Assembly (NCBI GenBank): GCA_016200485.1 | Contig: JACQEP010000016.1 | Coordinates: 1 to 64,000 of the forward strand | Origin: Gammaproteobacteria bacterium | Lineage (GTDB): Bacteria > Pseudomonadota > Gammaproteobacteria > Tenderiales > Tenderiaceae | Length of the DNA: 64,000 nt | Direction: 5' to 3' | Part shown: positions 1 through 8,810 of the stretch, one piece after another | Layout: every line of letters begins with the position of its first letter | How positions within the stretch are numbered: position 1 is the stretch's first letter | The notes under the pieces: generated by a model | Told to the model about the DNA's origin: nothing | Databases searched by the model: none | What the model saw: the letters and a program-made list of their open reading frames with translations, nothing else | Made by a program: the position numbers and the translations under genes

Positions 1-11
1 ATATTAATTAC

Positions 12-31
12 GTGACTGATTCGTCAGTCAC
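12..31. other. Stem-loop with TTCG tetraloop
   Basis: Eight-base perfect stem (GTGACTGA / TCAGTCAC) closed by a TTCG loop, the very stable UUCG tetraloop type if read as RNA. It is followed by a pyrimidine-rich run (TCTTCCTACCCTCCTTC, about 40-57) and then a terminator. This looks like the 3' end of a transcript entering from outside the window, either an mRNA 3' UTR or a small RNA. The run contains CCTCCTT, complementary to Shine-Dalgarno sequence. Confidence 0.5.
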
Positions 32-63
32 TGTAGTCATCTCTTCCTACCCTCCTTCTTACA

Positions 64-90
64 GGGCGCCTTTATGACGCCCTTTTTTTT
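64..90 (+). terminator. Rho-independent terminator
   Basis: Stem GGGCG (64-68) / CGCCC (78-82) with a nine-base loop, followed directly by eight Ts (83-90). It ends a plus-strand transcript whose body lies upstream of the window. Confidence 0.75.
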
Positions 91-109
91 GCCTATTAGC
101 GCCATTTGT

Positions 110-174
110 TTGACGATAAAGTCATATTATTGACGTTTTCGACAATGACTTGACGCAATTTAGATTTAATCTAA
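110..174. promoter_or_regulatory. Phased TTGACG repeats and inverted repeat upstream of the DJ-1 gene
   Basis: TTGACG occurs at 110, 130 and 150, exactly 20 bp apart (about two helical turns). A perfect inverted repeat TTAGAT-TTA-ATCTAA follows at 160-174. TTGACG also resembles a -35 element. The arrangement looks like a regulator binding array in front of the DJ-1 family gene. No specific regulator is recognised, and no convincing -10 could be fixed. The rest of 175-299 shows only the ribosome-binding site AAGGAG just before 300. Confidence 0.4.
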
Positions 175-299
175 CCTTGTTCAGGGGCATACCTCCCGCT
201 TCGCCCTACGTTGGGTGGCAGACGCCCAAACGACAAATTGCGCGTATGATGATCCGAAACCAACCCGCAGACCAACATCCCTAGCAGAAGGAGAACAAC

Positions 300-854
300 A
301 TGCCATCCGTGCTCATTCCCCTGGCCCAGGGCTGCGAAGAACTCGAGGCCGTCACCATCATCGACTTATTGCGCCGCGCCCAATTTACTGTGGTCAGCGC
401 AGGACTAGAGGAAGGTTCCGTGAAAGGAAGCCGGGGAACCGTGCTCGTGCCTGACATGACGCTGGATAAGGCGCTGAAACAGCAGTACGACATGGTTGCC
501 CTGCCCGGGGGACAACCCGGCAGCGACAACCTGGAACGTGACCCAAGAATCCAAACCCTGCTCCGTGACATGGCTAAGGCCAGCAAATATACGGCGGCCA
601 TCTGCGCCGCCCCCAAAGTTTTGGCCAGTGCCGGCCTGCTTGAAGGCAAGAAGGCCACCAGCTTTCCTGGCGTACTCGACAAGATAAAAGTGCATGGCAT
701 GACCTTCATTGACGCGCCAGTGATCATCGACGGCAAGGTCGTCACCTCCCGCGGCCCGGGTACGGCGATGGATTTTGCGTTAACGTTGATAGAGCTATTG
801 GGCGGAAAGGCATTGCGGGATCATGTGGAAGGACCGTTGCAACGGCCTAAATAA
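300..854 (+). CDS. DJ-1/PfpI (YajL/ThiJ) family protein
   Basis: A 184-residue protein of the DJ-1 superfamily, the usual length for YajL/DJ-1. The nucleophile-elbow Cys is visible at C102 in AAICAAP, and the conserved acidic partner is at about E15 in GCEELEAV. Family members are described as oxidative-stress proteins with chaperone or glyoxalase/deglycase activity; the exact reaction here cannot be told from sequence. The start is supported by AGAAGGAGAACAAC directly before the ATG. The gene stands alone. It is preceded by the TTGACG array and followed 6 bp after its stop by a perfect palindrome (861-882). Cytoplasmic; no signal peptide. Confidence 0.9.
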   Translation: MPSVLIPLAQGCEELEAVTIIDLLRRAQFTVVSAGLEEGSVKGSRGTVLVPDMTLDKALKQQYDMVALPGGQPGSDNLERDPRIQTLLRDMAKASKYTAAICAAPKVLASAGLLEGKKATSFPGVLDKIKVHGMTFIDAPVIIDGKVVTSRGPGTAMDFALTLIELLGGKALRDHVEGPLQRPK

Positions 855-860
855 GTTCAA

Positions 861-882
861 GGGGCGATTCATGAATCGCCCC
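861..882. repeat. 22-bp perfect palindrome, REP-like family copy 1
   Basis: GGGGCGATTCA followed by its exact reverse complement. The same element occurs at 16273-16294 and 34113-34134, and a degenerate copy lies at 54408-54430. It sits between two convergent genes and touches the stop codon of the minus-strand repressor, so it may also act as a bidirectional hairpin. Confidence 0.7.
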
Positions 883-1247
883 TACTTGTTTCGTGGCTTA
901 ACCTTGGCCAGAGCCTCGAGAGAATCCAGCAGTTCCAGCACGGGTCGCTGACATTGCTTTGGCAGAGCTTGCCAGCGCTTGGCCAAATTCCTGGCAGTGG
1001 GTGTCAGACTATCGTAGTCACCAGATTCTTCTCTGACACCCACCTCGCCGCGGAGCAATTGCCCTGCATCCCATCCGAACAGCGCGGCCACATCCGCCAA
1101 GCGGCGGCTGGGAACCCCGCGGCTACGCCAATGATTATAGGTCTGGGTACTAATTTCCAGCCGCTGACAAAAGTCGCTCTTGCTCCACCCTCTAGGCTCA
1201 AGCGCTTGCTCAATTTTCAGAATCAGCGGGTCAACTTTCATAAACAT
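882..1247 (-). CDS. CI-like HTH repressor (no peptidase domain)
   Basis: About 121 residues. An N-terminal helix-turn-helix of the XRE/CI type lies at about residues 18-60 (SKSDFCQRLEISTQTYNHW). The C-terminal half has no recognisable LexA/S24 peptidase, so cleavage-type induction by SOS is unlikely. The reading frame is open further upstream, but ATG at 1247 is chosen because CGGAG sits eight bases before it; a second ATG lies at 1241. It is divergent from the Cro-like gene at 1325. An operator-like inverted repeat (1241-1255) covers its own start, suggesting autoregulation. This is likely the repressor half of a phage-type switch. No other phage genes are seen nearby. Confidence 0.75.
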   Translation of the reverse strand: MFMKVDPLILKIEQALEPRGWSKSDFCQRLEISTQTYNHWRSRGVPSRRLADVAALFGWDAGQLLRGEVGVREESGDYDSLTPTARNLAKRWQALPKQCQRPVLELLDSLEALAKVKPRNK

Positions 1248-1314
1248 AAAGTTTACTCCGCTGCAGCCAACCGGCAACAAACAATTTGTTTGACTGTAAC
1301 AAACTATTCGTTTA
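1241..1314. promoter_or_regulatory. Three operator-like inverted repeats of the CI/Cro switch
   Basis: Three sites fit YAAAC-N5-GTTTR: TAAACATAAAGTTTA (1241-1255), CAAACAATTTGTTTG (1278-1292) and CAAACTATTCGTTTA (1300-1314). Arms and spacer length are constant. Site 1 overlaps the repressor start codon and its Shine-Dalgarno. Sites 2 and 3 flank or cover the -35 and -10 of the rightward promoter, as in lambdoid operator regions. Confidence 0.75.
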
Positions 1315-1318
1315 TTCT
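1290..1318 (+). promoter_or_regulatory. Sigma70 promoter of the Cro-like gene
   Basis: TTGACT (1290-1295), a 17-bp spacer and TATTCT (1313-1318). Transcription would be expected to begin at about 1325, which is the A of the Cro-like ATG. The mRNA would then be leaderless, and no Shine-Dalgarno is present. The promoter overlaps operators 2 and 3. Confidence 0.7.
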
Positions 1319-1324
1319 ATTTGA

Positions 1325-1588
1325 ATGGATGCATTGACTAGAGCGATTGCAATCATCGGGGGACAGAACATCGTGGCACAAAGACTCGGCCTCAAATCAG
1401 CCATGGCGGTATCACAGTGGAAAAAGCGCGGCGTACCCGCTGAACACATCCTAAAACTTTGCAACATGACAGACTGGTCAATTACCCCGCATGAACTCGC
1501 GCCCGCCCTATACCCGCATCCCTCTGACGGCATACCAGAGCACCGGCGCAACAAGATGAATACCGAATCAATGACAACCTTCGACTAA
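1325..1588 (+). CDS. Cro/YdaS-like HTH DNA-binding protein
   Basis: An 87-residue protein with the YdaS/Cro-type pattern: GGQNIVAQRLGL, then VSQWKKRGVPAEH, then a loop ending in HELAPALYP, which corresponds to the family's H-x-LRPDIY. Proteins of this family are Cro-like repressors that oppose a CI-type repressor; some are also described as antitoxins or toxins. The start is fixed by the promoter, which places the transcription start on or next to this ATG. It is divergent from the CI-like gene and shares three operators with it. It is followed one base later by a small gene at 1590. Confidence 0.75.
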   Translation: MDALTRAIAIIGGQNIVAQRLGLKSAMAVSQWKKRGVPAEHILKLCNMTDWSITPHELAPALYPHPSDGIPEHRRNKMNTESMTTFD

Positions 1589-1589
1589 C

Positions 1590-1826
1590 ATGCAGCGCTC
1601 CATGGAACATCACCTCACGGACACTCTGACGGAAAGTCGTTACAAGGACGTCCTGATCCAGGCCAAGTCCTTGCTCGCGCTCACCGAACAATTGGTTCAA
1701 AATCCATATCTACTGAAAACCCAGGGTGAAACAATACTTGCCCTTTCTCTCGTTATCCATGATCTCCAGTGCCTCGTTACCACCATCGACAATGCACTTG
1801 AAGCGACACCCTGTAACCCGGAATAA
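1590..1826 (+). CDS. Small hypothetical protein downstream of the Cro-like gene
   Basis: A 78-residue, mostly helical and acidic protein (ESRYKDVLIQAKSLLALTEQLVQ and following). I do not recognise a family. Its ATG lies one base after the stop of the Cro-like gene, so it is likely cotranscribed and translationally coupled; another ATG at 1602 is possible. Its position is that of the first lytic-side gene in a phage immunity region. It has no signal peptide or membrane segment. Confidence 0.5.
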   Translation: MQRSMEHHLTDTLTESRYKDVLIQAKSLLALTEQLVQNPYLLKTQGETILALSLVIHDLQCLVTTIDNALEATPCNPE

Positions 1827-1873
1827 ACCTGCGCCACTAAACCTTGACCAATCCACGACTAACATAGCGGTGA

Positions 1874-3085
1874 TCAATGCGACCGCGCCACCACACGCAC
1901 ACCATCACGCACTTGATCGTCGGGATGGACGATAACGCGATCACCTTCATTAACACCGGAGAGAATTTGCGCGCTCAAGCCATTGCGTTGACCGACTTGT
2001 ACCACGCGTTTCACTGCTTTGTCTTGCTGCACCTGGAACAGCGCCCAGCCGTCGCCCTCGCGGAATAACGCACTGGCCGGTACTTGTAAGACATTATTGT
2101 CTTGCCACAAGACAAAGCTGGCTTCGACGCGGTAACCGTCGCCCAGTGGCTGCCACTGCGTGGCGGGTGAGGTGAAGCTGACGATGACCCACACCCGTTG
2201 CTCCTCCACGCCCAGCGCCGATACCTTGGTGAAACCGGCTGGCTCTACCAAACGCACTGAACCTTCCAGTGCGCCGTCGCCACCCCAGCGCTCAAACTCC
2301 ACTTTGGTTCCAGGACCGAGGCGCACGGCATCCGCCGACAGCACATCGACCTCGACTTCCAACGCGCTGGGGTCGCCGATTTCCATCAGTGCCTGCCCCG
2401 CCGCCACTACGCCCTCGCTCTTGCGTGGAATCTTGAGTACGCGTCCTGCCACGGGGGCACGAATGATGATTGGCTCCCTGGCATTAGTCGCAGCCGGTTC
2501 GGCAGCGTAACGCAAAGCAGTTTTCGCGGCTTCCATTTCGTAACGTGCGGTATCGACGGCGAATTGGGCGGAACGTAATTGCGACGCACTGCGCTCGGCT
2601 TCCGCCACTGCACGGTCTTCAGCATCTGCGGTGAGATGCCCCTGTGCTCGCAGGGCTTGTATCCGCGCCAATTCCTTTTGCGCCAGATCAGCAATCACAC
2701 TCGCGGCGTGGGCGTTCTGCTCGGCGGCACTGACCGTGGCGCGGGCGGCGGCAACCATGGCTTCAGCCTCAGAACGGCGGCGTGGGTCCAAGACCTCGGC
2801 ACGCTGCGGTTCGAGGCGCACCAAGCTAGCGCCCTGCTGTACCGTGCTGCCCACGTCGAGATCAATACGCCGCGCATAAGCGGCCACCGGTGACGCAATC
2901 ACGTAACGATCGACCACGCGAGTTCTGCCCTCCTGCTCGATGGTGACACGCAACGGCCCGCGTATCGCAACACCCACATCGACAGCGACAGGCTGGGGGC
3001 GAAAACCGTAGAACAGTCCGATGCCGATCAGCACTGCGATCACCGCCAGCAATATATGTCTACGCCATAGCACCCTATTGTTCAT
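1874..3085 (-). CDS. HlyD/DevB-family periplasmic adaptor of an ABC exporter
   Basis: About 403 residues. There is one N-terminal membrane anchor (residues about 10-28, HILLAVIAVLIGIGLFYGF), a split lipoyl/barrel-sandwich domain, a long Ala/Glu-rich helical hairpin (about 100-185), and beta-barrel and membrane-proximal domains. Start ATG 3085 is preferred over an upstream in-frame codon because GAGTGAGG precedes it and it clears the end of the permease gene (3090). It is the last gene of an ATPase-permease-adaptor operon and would link the inner-membrane ABC unit to an outer-membrane channel; no TolC gene is adjacent. The substrate is unknown. DevBCA and MacAB are the closest architectural relatives. 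Confidence 0.85.
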   Translation of the reverse strand: MNNRVLWRRHILLAVIAVLIGIGLFYGFRPQPVAVDVGVAIRGPLRVTIEQEGRTRVVDRYVIASPVAAYARRIDLDVGSTVQQGASLVRLEPQRAEVLDPRRRSEAEAMVAAARATVSAAEQNAHAASVIADLAQKELARIQALRAQGHLTADAEDRAVAEAERSASQLRSAQFAVDTARYEMEAAKTALRYAAEPAATNAREPIIIRAPVAGRVLKIPRKSEGVVAAGQALMEIGDPSALEVEVDVLSADAVRLGPGTKVEFERWGGDGALEGSVRLVEPAGFTKVSALGVEEQRVWVIVSFTSPATQWQPLGDGYRVEASFVLWQDNNVLQVPASALFREGDGWALFQVQQDKAVKRVVQVGQRNGLSAQILSGVNEGDRVIVHPDDQVRDGVRVVARSH

Positions 3086-3089
3086 AGCC

Positions 3090-5453
3090 TCACTCCGCAG
3101 TTTTGAGTACAGCGATAAGATCCAGTTGATCCAGCCGCCGCCGCACAATCAATCCTGACAATGCGGCAGAGATCAGCACCACCGTCACGGCAAAGGCATA
3201 CGTCGCCGGAGCCAGCACGACAGGCACCCGAAACAGATCATTTTGCATATTGTGGGCGATGAAATAACACATCCAATTGCCTAACCATAGACCGAGCGGG
3301 ATGGCGATGATCGTCAAGATACCCAACTCACCGAGGAGTATGTAAGAAATCTCGGCGCGGGTTAAACCCAGCACGCGCAGACTGGCCAGTTCGCGACTGC
3401 GCTCGGTAAGGGCGATGCGGGCACTATTATAGACCACGCCGAAGGCGATGATGACAGCGAAGAAGGTGGCAACATAGGTGAAGAAGAGCATCGTTTCTTC
3501 CATCACACGATTGAAGTTACGGATCTCTTGCATCCGTTCGGCAACGCCAGCCACGCGCGGCATGCCTTTGAGTTGAGTGAACAGTTGCTGCAGGCGCGCG
3601 CTGTCCACGCTGAGATAGGCGCCCGAGATCGTCGGCCCTTCACGCATGAAACGATTCAAGGCGGCGAGATCCATGTACGCGGAAACACCCATGTACTCTT
3701 TCACCAACCCCACGACGGTAGTTTCGCGTATTGGTCGATTACCTTCCAGAACCTCGACTACCAGGCGGTCGCCGGGATGAACATCCAACAGCTTGCCGAG
3801 ATAATCGGTGAGCATAATGCCGTCCGCGGGCAAGGCGACGGGATGTAATTCCGCATCGAGCAGGCGCTGGATATCGCCGTCCGGCTCTACGCCACGAACC
3901 CCAGTGCGATAACTGCGGTGACCGTGACGCAGGCGTACCGGTACTGCACGAAACACCTCGACATGTTGCACACCCGTCAGGCTCGCCAAATCGAAGCGGG
4001 CGCGATACGCCGTCGGGTCGGTAAAGGTGACGGAGAGATCCTCGCGTTGCGACATGCCATATTGGACACGTACCATGTAACCCACCGTGTCCCGCTGAAA
4101 CAGACCAGTAAGAATAACGCCGCAGGCCAACGCAATGCCCAACGTCGTCAACAGCGATTTCAGCGGCCGACGCTGAATGTGACGAATGATCATGCGCGCC
4201 GGCTGCGATAACCAACGTTTAAGCCCCATTTTTTCGACCCAGGTCTCGCGGTAGCGCGGCGGCGGCTCCGGCCGCATCGCCTGCGCCGGTCGTAATCTGG
4301 CGGCGTGCCAGACAGCAAACACGGTGCCTGCGGCGGCGGCCAGCAAACTCGCTACAGTGGCCTCAATCACTGTTGCGGGCGGCAAACTGAATTTCAAATA
4401 CGGGAAGTGATAAAACTCCATATAGAGCGCGGAAAGTTTCTGCCCCAGCCACACACCCAATGCAATACCGGTAACGATACCGGCGCCGACAATCACCGAC
4501 ACCAGATTGAGATAATGCCCCAACACTGCGTAGTTGCTGTAGCCAAAGGCCTTAAGCGTGGCGATCTGTTCACGCTGCATCGCCACCATGCGACCGATAA
4601 CGACGTTGAGCAGAAACGCGGCGATCCCCATGAACATGCCGGGAAATAAACTGGCCAGCGTACCGAGCTGCTGAAACTCTTCGGACAGAAAACGGTGCGA
4701 GCGTTGATCTTTACGTGCATAGGCACCCAGTCCGCCATAAGATTTGAGTCGCTCGTCGATGTGATCGATCACGGATTGTTCATCGGCACCGGGACGCAGA
4801 CTCAACGCCATATCGTTGAAGGCGGATTCCAGGTCATAGGCCTGCCCCAGGGCACGACGCCCCATCCACATCACGCCGTAACGCTTGTAATCAGGAAACA
4901 CCGAGCCTGGACGCAGTTGCTGCACAAATTCCGGTGACAGAGCGGTGCCGACCAAGGTCAACGTCTGACGGCGGCCGTTGATGATGGCGTCAAAATGATC
5001 CCCGAGTTTCAGCTTGTGTGCCTGTGCGAACGGCGAACTCACCACCACTTCATTGCTGGTATTCGGTGCCGGCAAACGCCCCTCGCGCAGATAGAGCGCG
5101 TTTAATCCCTGTTGACCGCTGTCGGGCAGCGATACCATCAGCGCGGTCACCGACTCGTTAAACTCCGGCATCTCCAGGCGTACCTGGGCCACGACGCGCG
5201 TCTCGACTTGATCCACACCCGAAATATCGAGCATGCGCTGACGCAACACTTCCGGCGCGCGTTTCAAGGAGACGAATACCTCAGCGAAACGATATTCACG
5301 GTAATAGCTGTCGCGTGACCCGCGCAATGCATCGAGCGTGGTAAGAAACATGATGTAAGTGCCGACACCGCTCATCACCACCAGGGCAATCGCCAGGGCT
5401 TGGCCCCGCATCTGCCACAAGTCGCGCCATAATTTGCGATTCAATGCGCGCAT
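3090..5453 (-). CDS. ABC transporter permease with two FtsX domains
   Basis: About 787 residues. An N-terminal membrane helix (QALAIALVVMSGVGTYIMF) is followed by a large periplasmic domain, a first FtsX domain with three helices, a second helix-plus-periplasmic-domain repeat, and a C-terminal FtsX domain (FFAVIIAFGVVYNSARIALTE and onward). This duplicated 8-TM design belongs to the LolC/DevC-like exporter permeases. Start ATG 5453 (MRALNRKLW) is chosen because the longer reading frame would run into the ATPase gene, which ends at 5458. It sits between the ATPase and adaptor genes with gaps of only a few bases, so they form one operon. Confidence 0.85.
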   Translation of the reverse strand: MRALNRKLWRDLWQMRGQALAIALVVMSGVGTYIMFLTTLDALRGSRDSYYREYRFAEVFVSLKRAPEVLRQRMLDISGVDQVETRVVAQVRLEMPEFNESVTALMVSLPDSGQQGLNALYLREGRLPAPNTSNEVVVSSPFAQAHKLKLGDHFDAIINGRRQTLTLVGTALSPEFVQQLRPGSVFPDYKRYGVMWMGRRALGQAYDLESAFNDMALSLRPGADEQSVIDHIDERLKSYGGLGAYARKDQRSHRFLSEEFQQLGTLASLFPGMFMGIAAFLLNVVIGRMVAMQREQIATLKAFGYSNYAVLGHYLNLVSVIVGAGIVTGIALGVWLGQKLSALYMEFYHFPYLKFSLPPATVIEATVASLLAAAAGTVFAVWHAARLRPAQAMRPEPPPRYRETWVEKMGLKRWLSQPARMIIRHIQRRPLKSLLTTLGIALACGVILTGLFQRDTVGYMVRVQYGMSQREDLSVTFTDPTAYRARFDLASLTGVQHVEVFRAVPVRLRHGHRSYRTGVRGVEPDGDIQRLLDAELHPVALPADGIMLTDYLGKLLDVHPGDRLVVEVLEGNRPIRETTVVGLVKEYMGVSAYMDLAALNRFMREGPTISGAYLSVDSARLQQLFTQLKGMPRVAGVAERMQEIRNFNRVMEETMLFFTYVATFFAVIIAFGVVYNSARIALTERSRELASLRVLGLTRAEISYILLGELGILTIIAIPLGLWLGNWMCYFIAHNMQNDLFRVPVVLAPATYAFAVTVVLISAALSGLIVRRRLDQLDLIAVLKTAE

Positions 5454-5457
5454 CGTC

Positions 5458-6195
5458 TCACCAACGCAACTCGGCCGCTGCTTTCTTTTGCGTGTTGTGT
5501 TCGATGCGCGACACCTGGCCATCGCTTAAATACACCACCCGGTCGGCCATAGCGGCGATCACGGCGTTGTGAGTGATGATCGCCGTAGTAGTGCCGAGCT
5601 CGCGATTGACCCGCGCGATCACGTCCAACACCAACACACCAGTCTGCGCATCCAGGGCGCCGGTGGGCTCATCGCACAATAATACCTGCGGTTGTTTCGC
5701 TACGGCGCGCGCAATGGCGACGCGTTGTTGCTCACCGCCCGACATCTGCACCGGAAAATGGTCCATGCGTTGAGACAATCCGACGAGGGCCAGCGCCCCT
5801 TCCGGCGTCATTGGGTTATCCGCAATCTCGGTAACCAGTGCGACATTTTCGCGCGCGGTAAGACTGGGGATGAGGTTGTAAAATTGAAACACGAAGCCGA
5901 CGTGCTCGCGGCGATAACGCGTCAGCGCTGCATCGTCGTAAACGCTGAGGTCATGGTCGCCATAACGCACCGTGCCGCTGCTGGGCGTATCCAGACCGCC
6001 GAGGATATTGAGCAGCGTCGACTTGCCGCTGCCGGAGGGTCCCAACAACACCACGAATTCACCGGGATACAACGCCAAATCCACACCACGCAGGGCTTTC
6101 ACCAGCACTTCGCCCATCTGGTAATCTTTGGTGAGTCCGCGCGCATCAAAAACGGGGCGTGTTGGCGGTGCAGCCTGCTGTTCCTCATTCATCAT
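5458..6195 (-). CDS. ABC transporter ATP-binding protein (LolD/MacB-type)
   Basis: A 245-residue single nucleotide-binding domain. Walker [10 protein letters not shown] is at 52-60, the Q-loop is around [10 protein letters not shown], the signature MSGGEQQ is at 151-157, and Walker [13 protein letters not shown] is at 171-182. The sequence is of the MacB/LolD/DevA class, which powers export or mechanotransmission rather than uptake. It is the first gene of the three-gene exporter operon (ATPase, permease, adaptor), transcribed leftward. Transported substrate is not predictable. Confidence 0.9.
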   Translation of the reverse strand: MMNEEQQAAPPTRPVFDARGLTKDYQMGEVLVKALRGVDLALYPGEFVVLLGPSGSGKSTLLNILGGLDTPSSGTVRYGDHDLSVYDDAALTRYRREHVGFVFQFYNLIPSLTARENVALVTEIADNPMTPEGALALVGLSQRMDHFPVQMSGGEQQRVAIARAVAKQPQVLLCDEPTGALDAQTGVLVLDVIARVNRELGTTTAIITHNAVIAAMADRVVYLSDGQVSRIEHNTQKKAAAELRW

Positions 6196-6509
6196 TGCAT
6201 CCGTTCGATATTATTTATCTATCGATATAGAGATAATTCACTGAACGCGTTGACTATTTTTCAGTTTTTTTCGCGTTTATTTAATTATAGACGGGCAAGA
6301 GAGGTTGTGACGAGAAACTCAGTCATAATAGCTACCACCAACCTAGGAATGGATAACATTCATTTTAGAAAGGTGGAGGACGAGATAATTGCAGTCAGAG
6401 GTACGCTAAGGAGCCTCTGATTAATTTATTGAAGCAGGTCGGCGGCGTTGCAAATAAACATATCGAACCGCCTTCTGACAAGTTTAGCGCCGCTTCTGCG
6501 GATTTATTA
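6196..6509. other. Intergenic region between the ABC operon and ubiB
   Basis: AT-rich, 314 bp, with no supported gene; the plus-strand reading frame here is an extension of antisense sequence. It should carry the promoter of the leftward ABC operon. A near-palindromic TATCTATCGATATAGAGATA (about 6217-6236) could be a regulator site. A GCGTTTATTTAATTATAGAC stretch (about 6273-6292) resembles the GCGTTTATTTGCGGAC repeats found at 24.3 and 27.2 kb. Confidence 0.4.
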
Positions 6510-8171
6510 TCAATCCCTATCCTCAGGAGGCCAGTAGGACATCAGAATCATCACTGCAAGCCCCCCTAACAACCAGGTAAGCAACGGTGCATCACCCAGC
6601 ATCTTGGGCGCAAAACCATCGAGCCCCAGCACTACCGCTGCGGCGACAATCAAACCGGCGGCAATGATGGCGGCAAAGTTGCGTTGATGTGCCTGTTTAA
6701 GTTCACGTCGCAATTTGATTAGCTCTTCTGAATTCCATTTTAGTTCCAGCTTGCCCTGTTCGGCACGTTGGGCGATCTCGAAAATCAGCCCTGGCAATTG
6801 CGGCAACTGTTCGGCCCACTGCGGCAGACTCGTCTTGAGATTGCGCCACAAGGCACGGACGCCTACTTGCTCGCTCATCCATAGCTCAAGGAACGGCTTA
6901 GCGGTCTTCCACAAATCGAGATCGGGATAAAGTTGGCGGCCGAGACCTTCGACATTAAGCAAGGTTTTTTGCAGCAAGACCAGCTGCGGTTGCACTTCCA
7001 TATTGAACCGGCGTGCAGTCTGGAACAGACGCAACAGGAGAAAGCCGAACGAAATATCTTTTAATGGTCGCTCGAAGATCGGCTCACAGACGGTGCGGAT
7101 CGCCGATTCAAATTCATCGACGCGCGTCCCGGCAGGCACCCAACCGGACTCGACATGCAGCTCCGCCACGCGGCGATAATCGCGATTAAAAAATGCGAGA
7201 AAGTTTTCCGCCAGATAACGCTGGTCACGCGGGTTTAAAGTGCCCACAATCCCAAAATCCACCGCCAGATACTTCCCCTCGGGTGAAGCGAATATATTGC
7301 CCGGATGCATGTCGGCATGGAAAAAATTATGGCGGAACACCTGGGTGAAAAATATCTCCACGCCACGCTCGGCCAGGTGCTTGAGGTCGACACCGCGCCG
7401 CTTCAGTTCTTCCACATTGCCAATTGGAATTCCTTCGATGCGCTCCATCACCATGACATTGCGGCGACAATGAGGCCAATAGACATCCGGAATGTAGAGC
7501 ATGGGCGAATCCTGAAAATTACGCCGCAATTGTGAGGCATTGGCGGTTTCGCGCATCAGATCGAGTTCGTCGAGAATAGTCTTTTCGTACTCGGCAACGA
7601 CGGCATGCGGCCGCAAACGGCGCGCATCTTTCCAGTACCGCGTCGCCAGATCGGCGATGATATACAGCAATCCGACATCACGCTGAATGATCTTCTTGAT
7701 CCCGGGACGCACCACCTTGACCACGACCCGCTTGCCATCGAGCAAGGTTGCCGTATGCACCTGGGCAATCGAGGCCGAGGCCAATGGCTGCTCATCAAAC
7801 GCTGAAAAAACATCGGTTAACGGCTTGCGATAGGCCTTCTCTATAATCTCACGTGCCAGACTGCCTGCAAACGGCGAAACACGGTCCTGAAGACGCGCCA
7901 ATTCGTCAGCAATATCATCGGGCAACAAATCGCGACGCGTGGATAAGATCTGGCCGAACTTAACAAACAGCGGCCCGAGATCTTCCAATGCTCGCCGAAT
8001 GCGCACTGCACGCGAGTCTTCGGGGCGACGGAACCAGTGCGGCGGCCAGACGTAAAGCAGAAAACGAAACGGGCGAAATAAATGGGTGGCAAAGACAATC
8101 TCATCAAGCCCGTGCTTGACTAGCACCCAGTTGATATACAGCAATCGTAAAAACTGACCGGGACGGATCAT
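6510..8171 (-). CDS. ubiB: Ubiquinone biosynthesis ATPase/kinase-like UbiB
   Basis: 553 residues, close to the usual length. It has the ABC1/ADCK-type N-terminal KxGQ motif ([11 protein letters not shown]), the Ala-rich loop [10 protein letters not shown], a protein-kinase-like core with [10 protein letters not shown] and VDFGIVG, and two C-terminal membrane helices. UbiB has ATPase activity and supports the coenzyme Q hydroxylation complex at the inner membrane. Its ATG overlaps the stop of ubiJ by four bases (ATGA), giving the ubiE-ubiJ-ubiB order typical of Gammaproteobacteria. Confidence 0.95.
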   Translation of the reverse strand: MIRPGQFLRLLYINWVLVKHGLDEIVFATHLFRPFRFLLYVWPPHWFRRPEDSRAVRIRRALEDLGPLFVKFGQILSTRRDLLPDDIADELARLQDRVSPFAGSLAREIIEKAYRKPLTDVFSAFDEQPLASASIAQVHTATLLDGKRVVVKVVRPGIKKIIQRDVGLLYIIADLATRYWKDARRLRPHAVVAEYEKTILDELDLMRETANASQLRRNFQDSPMLYIPDVYWPHCRRNVMVMERIEGIPIGNVEELKRRGVDLKHLAERGVEIFFTQVFRHNFFHADMHPGNIFASPEGKYLAVDFGIVGTLNPRDQRYLAENFLAFFNRDYRRVAELHVESGWVPAGTRVDEFESAIRTVCEPIFERPLKDISFGFLLLRLFQTARRFNMEVQPQLVLLQKTLLNVEGLGRQLYPDLDLWKTAKPFLELWMSEQVGVRALWRNLKTSLPQWAEQLPQLPGLIFEIAQRAEQGKLELKWNSEELIKLRRELKQAHQRNFAAIIAAGLIVAAAVVLGLDGFAPKMLGDAPLLTWLLGGLAVMILMSYWPPEDRD

Positions 8172-8797
8172 ACCCCCATCTTCCCACTATGCTGAGCGAC
8201 AAATTCGCGCAGCCGTTTTACCCGCTGCTCAAGACGATCACTGTCCAGACGCAGGGCATCGACCTGCTCAAGAAACTCTTTCATTTCCAAGGGCGCGACC
8301 AAATCACGGCTTTCGTGCTGGAAATATTCAGCGACATCGCGTTCAACGGTATCGACCGCCTGCTTATGCCAACGCTGCGCGCCACGAAACAGATTGCCGA
8401 CCTGATGGGCAATCACATCGCCCGTCAGTTTCGACAATTGCTCTTCCCAATCCAGATCGAGACCATCGAGGATGGATTGCACGCGCCGACCAAGATCAAC
8501 ATCACCTTCAATACTCACGCCATCACCAAACAGTGACGAAGGATGCTTGCTGGTACTCAACCGCAATAGACTCACCGGCCCGCCACGCAAGGTGACATCC
8601 GGCACACCTTCAAACACGGACTGTACACGCAAGCCATTGGCCGTCGGCACCAGATAAAATTGAATTTCAAGACCGGAAATGACAACGGCGATGACCTTCC
8701 CTTCCAGCATCGTCACTTTGCGCAACGACTCGGCATCCAGCCGCAAACATTGATCAAGGGCCTTTTCAAGCACTGCTGCAGCAAACAGGGGCAACAC
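8168..8797 (-). CDS. ubiJ: Ubiquinone biosynthesis accessory factor UbiJ (SCP2 domain)
   Basis: About 209 residues from a GTG start at 8797, close to E. coli UbiJ (201). The frame is open upstream, but that extension overlaps the end of ubiE, whereas AAGGA sits seven bases before this GTG, 13 bp after the ubiE stop. The N-terminal half is an SCP2-like lipid-binding domain ([17 protein letters not shown]...[12 protein letters not shown]) and the C-terminus is a coiled coil (about 160-205). UbiJ with UbiK helps assemble the Q-biosynthesis metabolon. Confidence 0.9.
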   Translation of the reverse strand: MLPLFAAAVLEKALDQCLRLDAESLRKVTMLEGKVIAVVISGLEIQFYLVPTANGLRVQSVFEGVPDVTLRGGPVSLLRLSTSKHPSSLFGDGVSIEGDVDLGRRVQSILDGLDLDWEEQLSKLTGDVIAHQVGNLFRGAQRWHKQAVDTVERDVAEYFQHESRDLVAPLEMKEFLEQVDALRLDSDRLEQRVKRLREFVAQHSGKMGV

Positions 8798-8810
8798 TTT
8801 CAGTTCCTTA

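Noticed and set aside
882-1826. Complete prophage
   Set aside because: Only a repressor pair and one small gene are present, with no integrase, structural or lysis genes and no visible attachment sites within the window.
5692-6420. Plus-strand frame of 242 codons running from the ABC ATPase into the intergenic region
   Set aside because: Most of it is antisense to the ATPase; no start signal or known domain is present.
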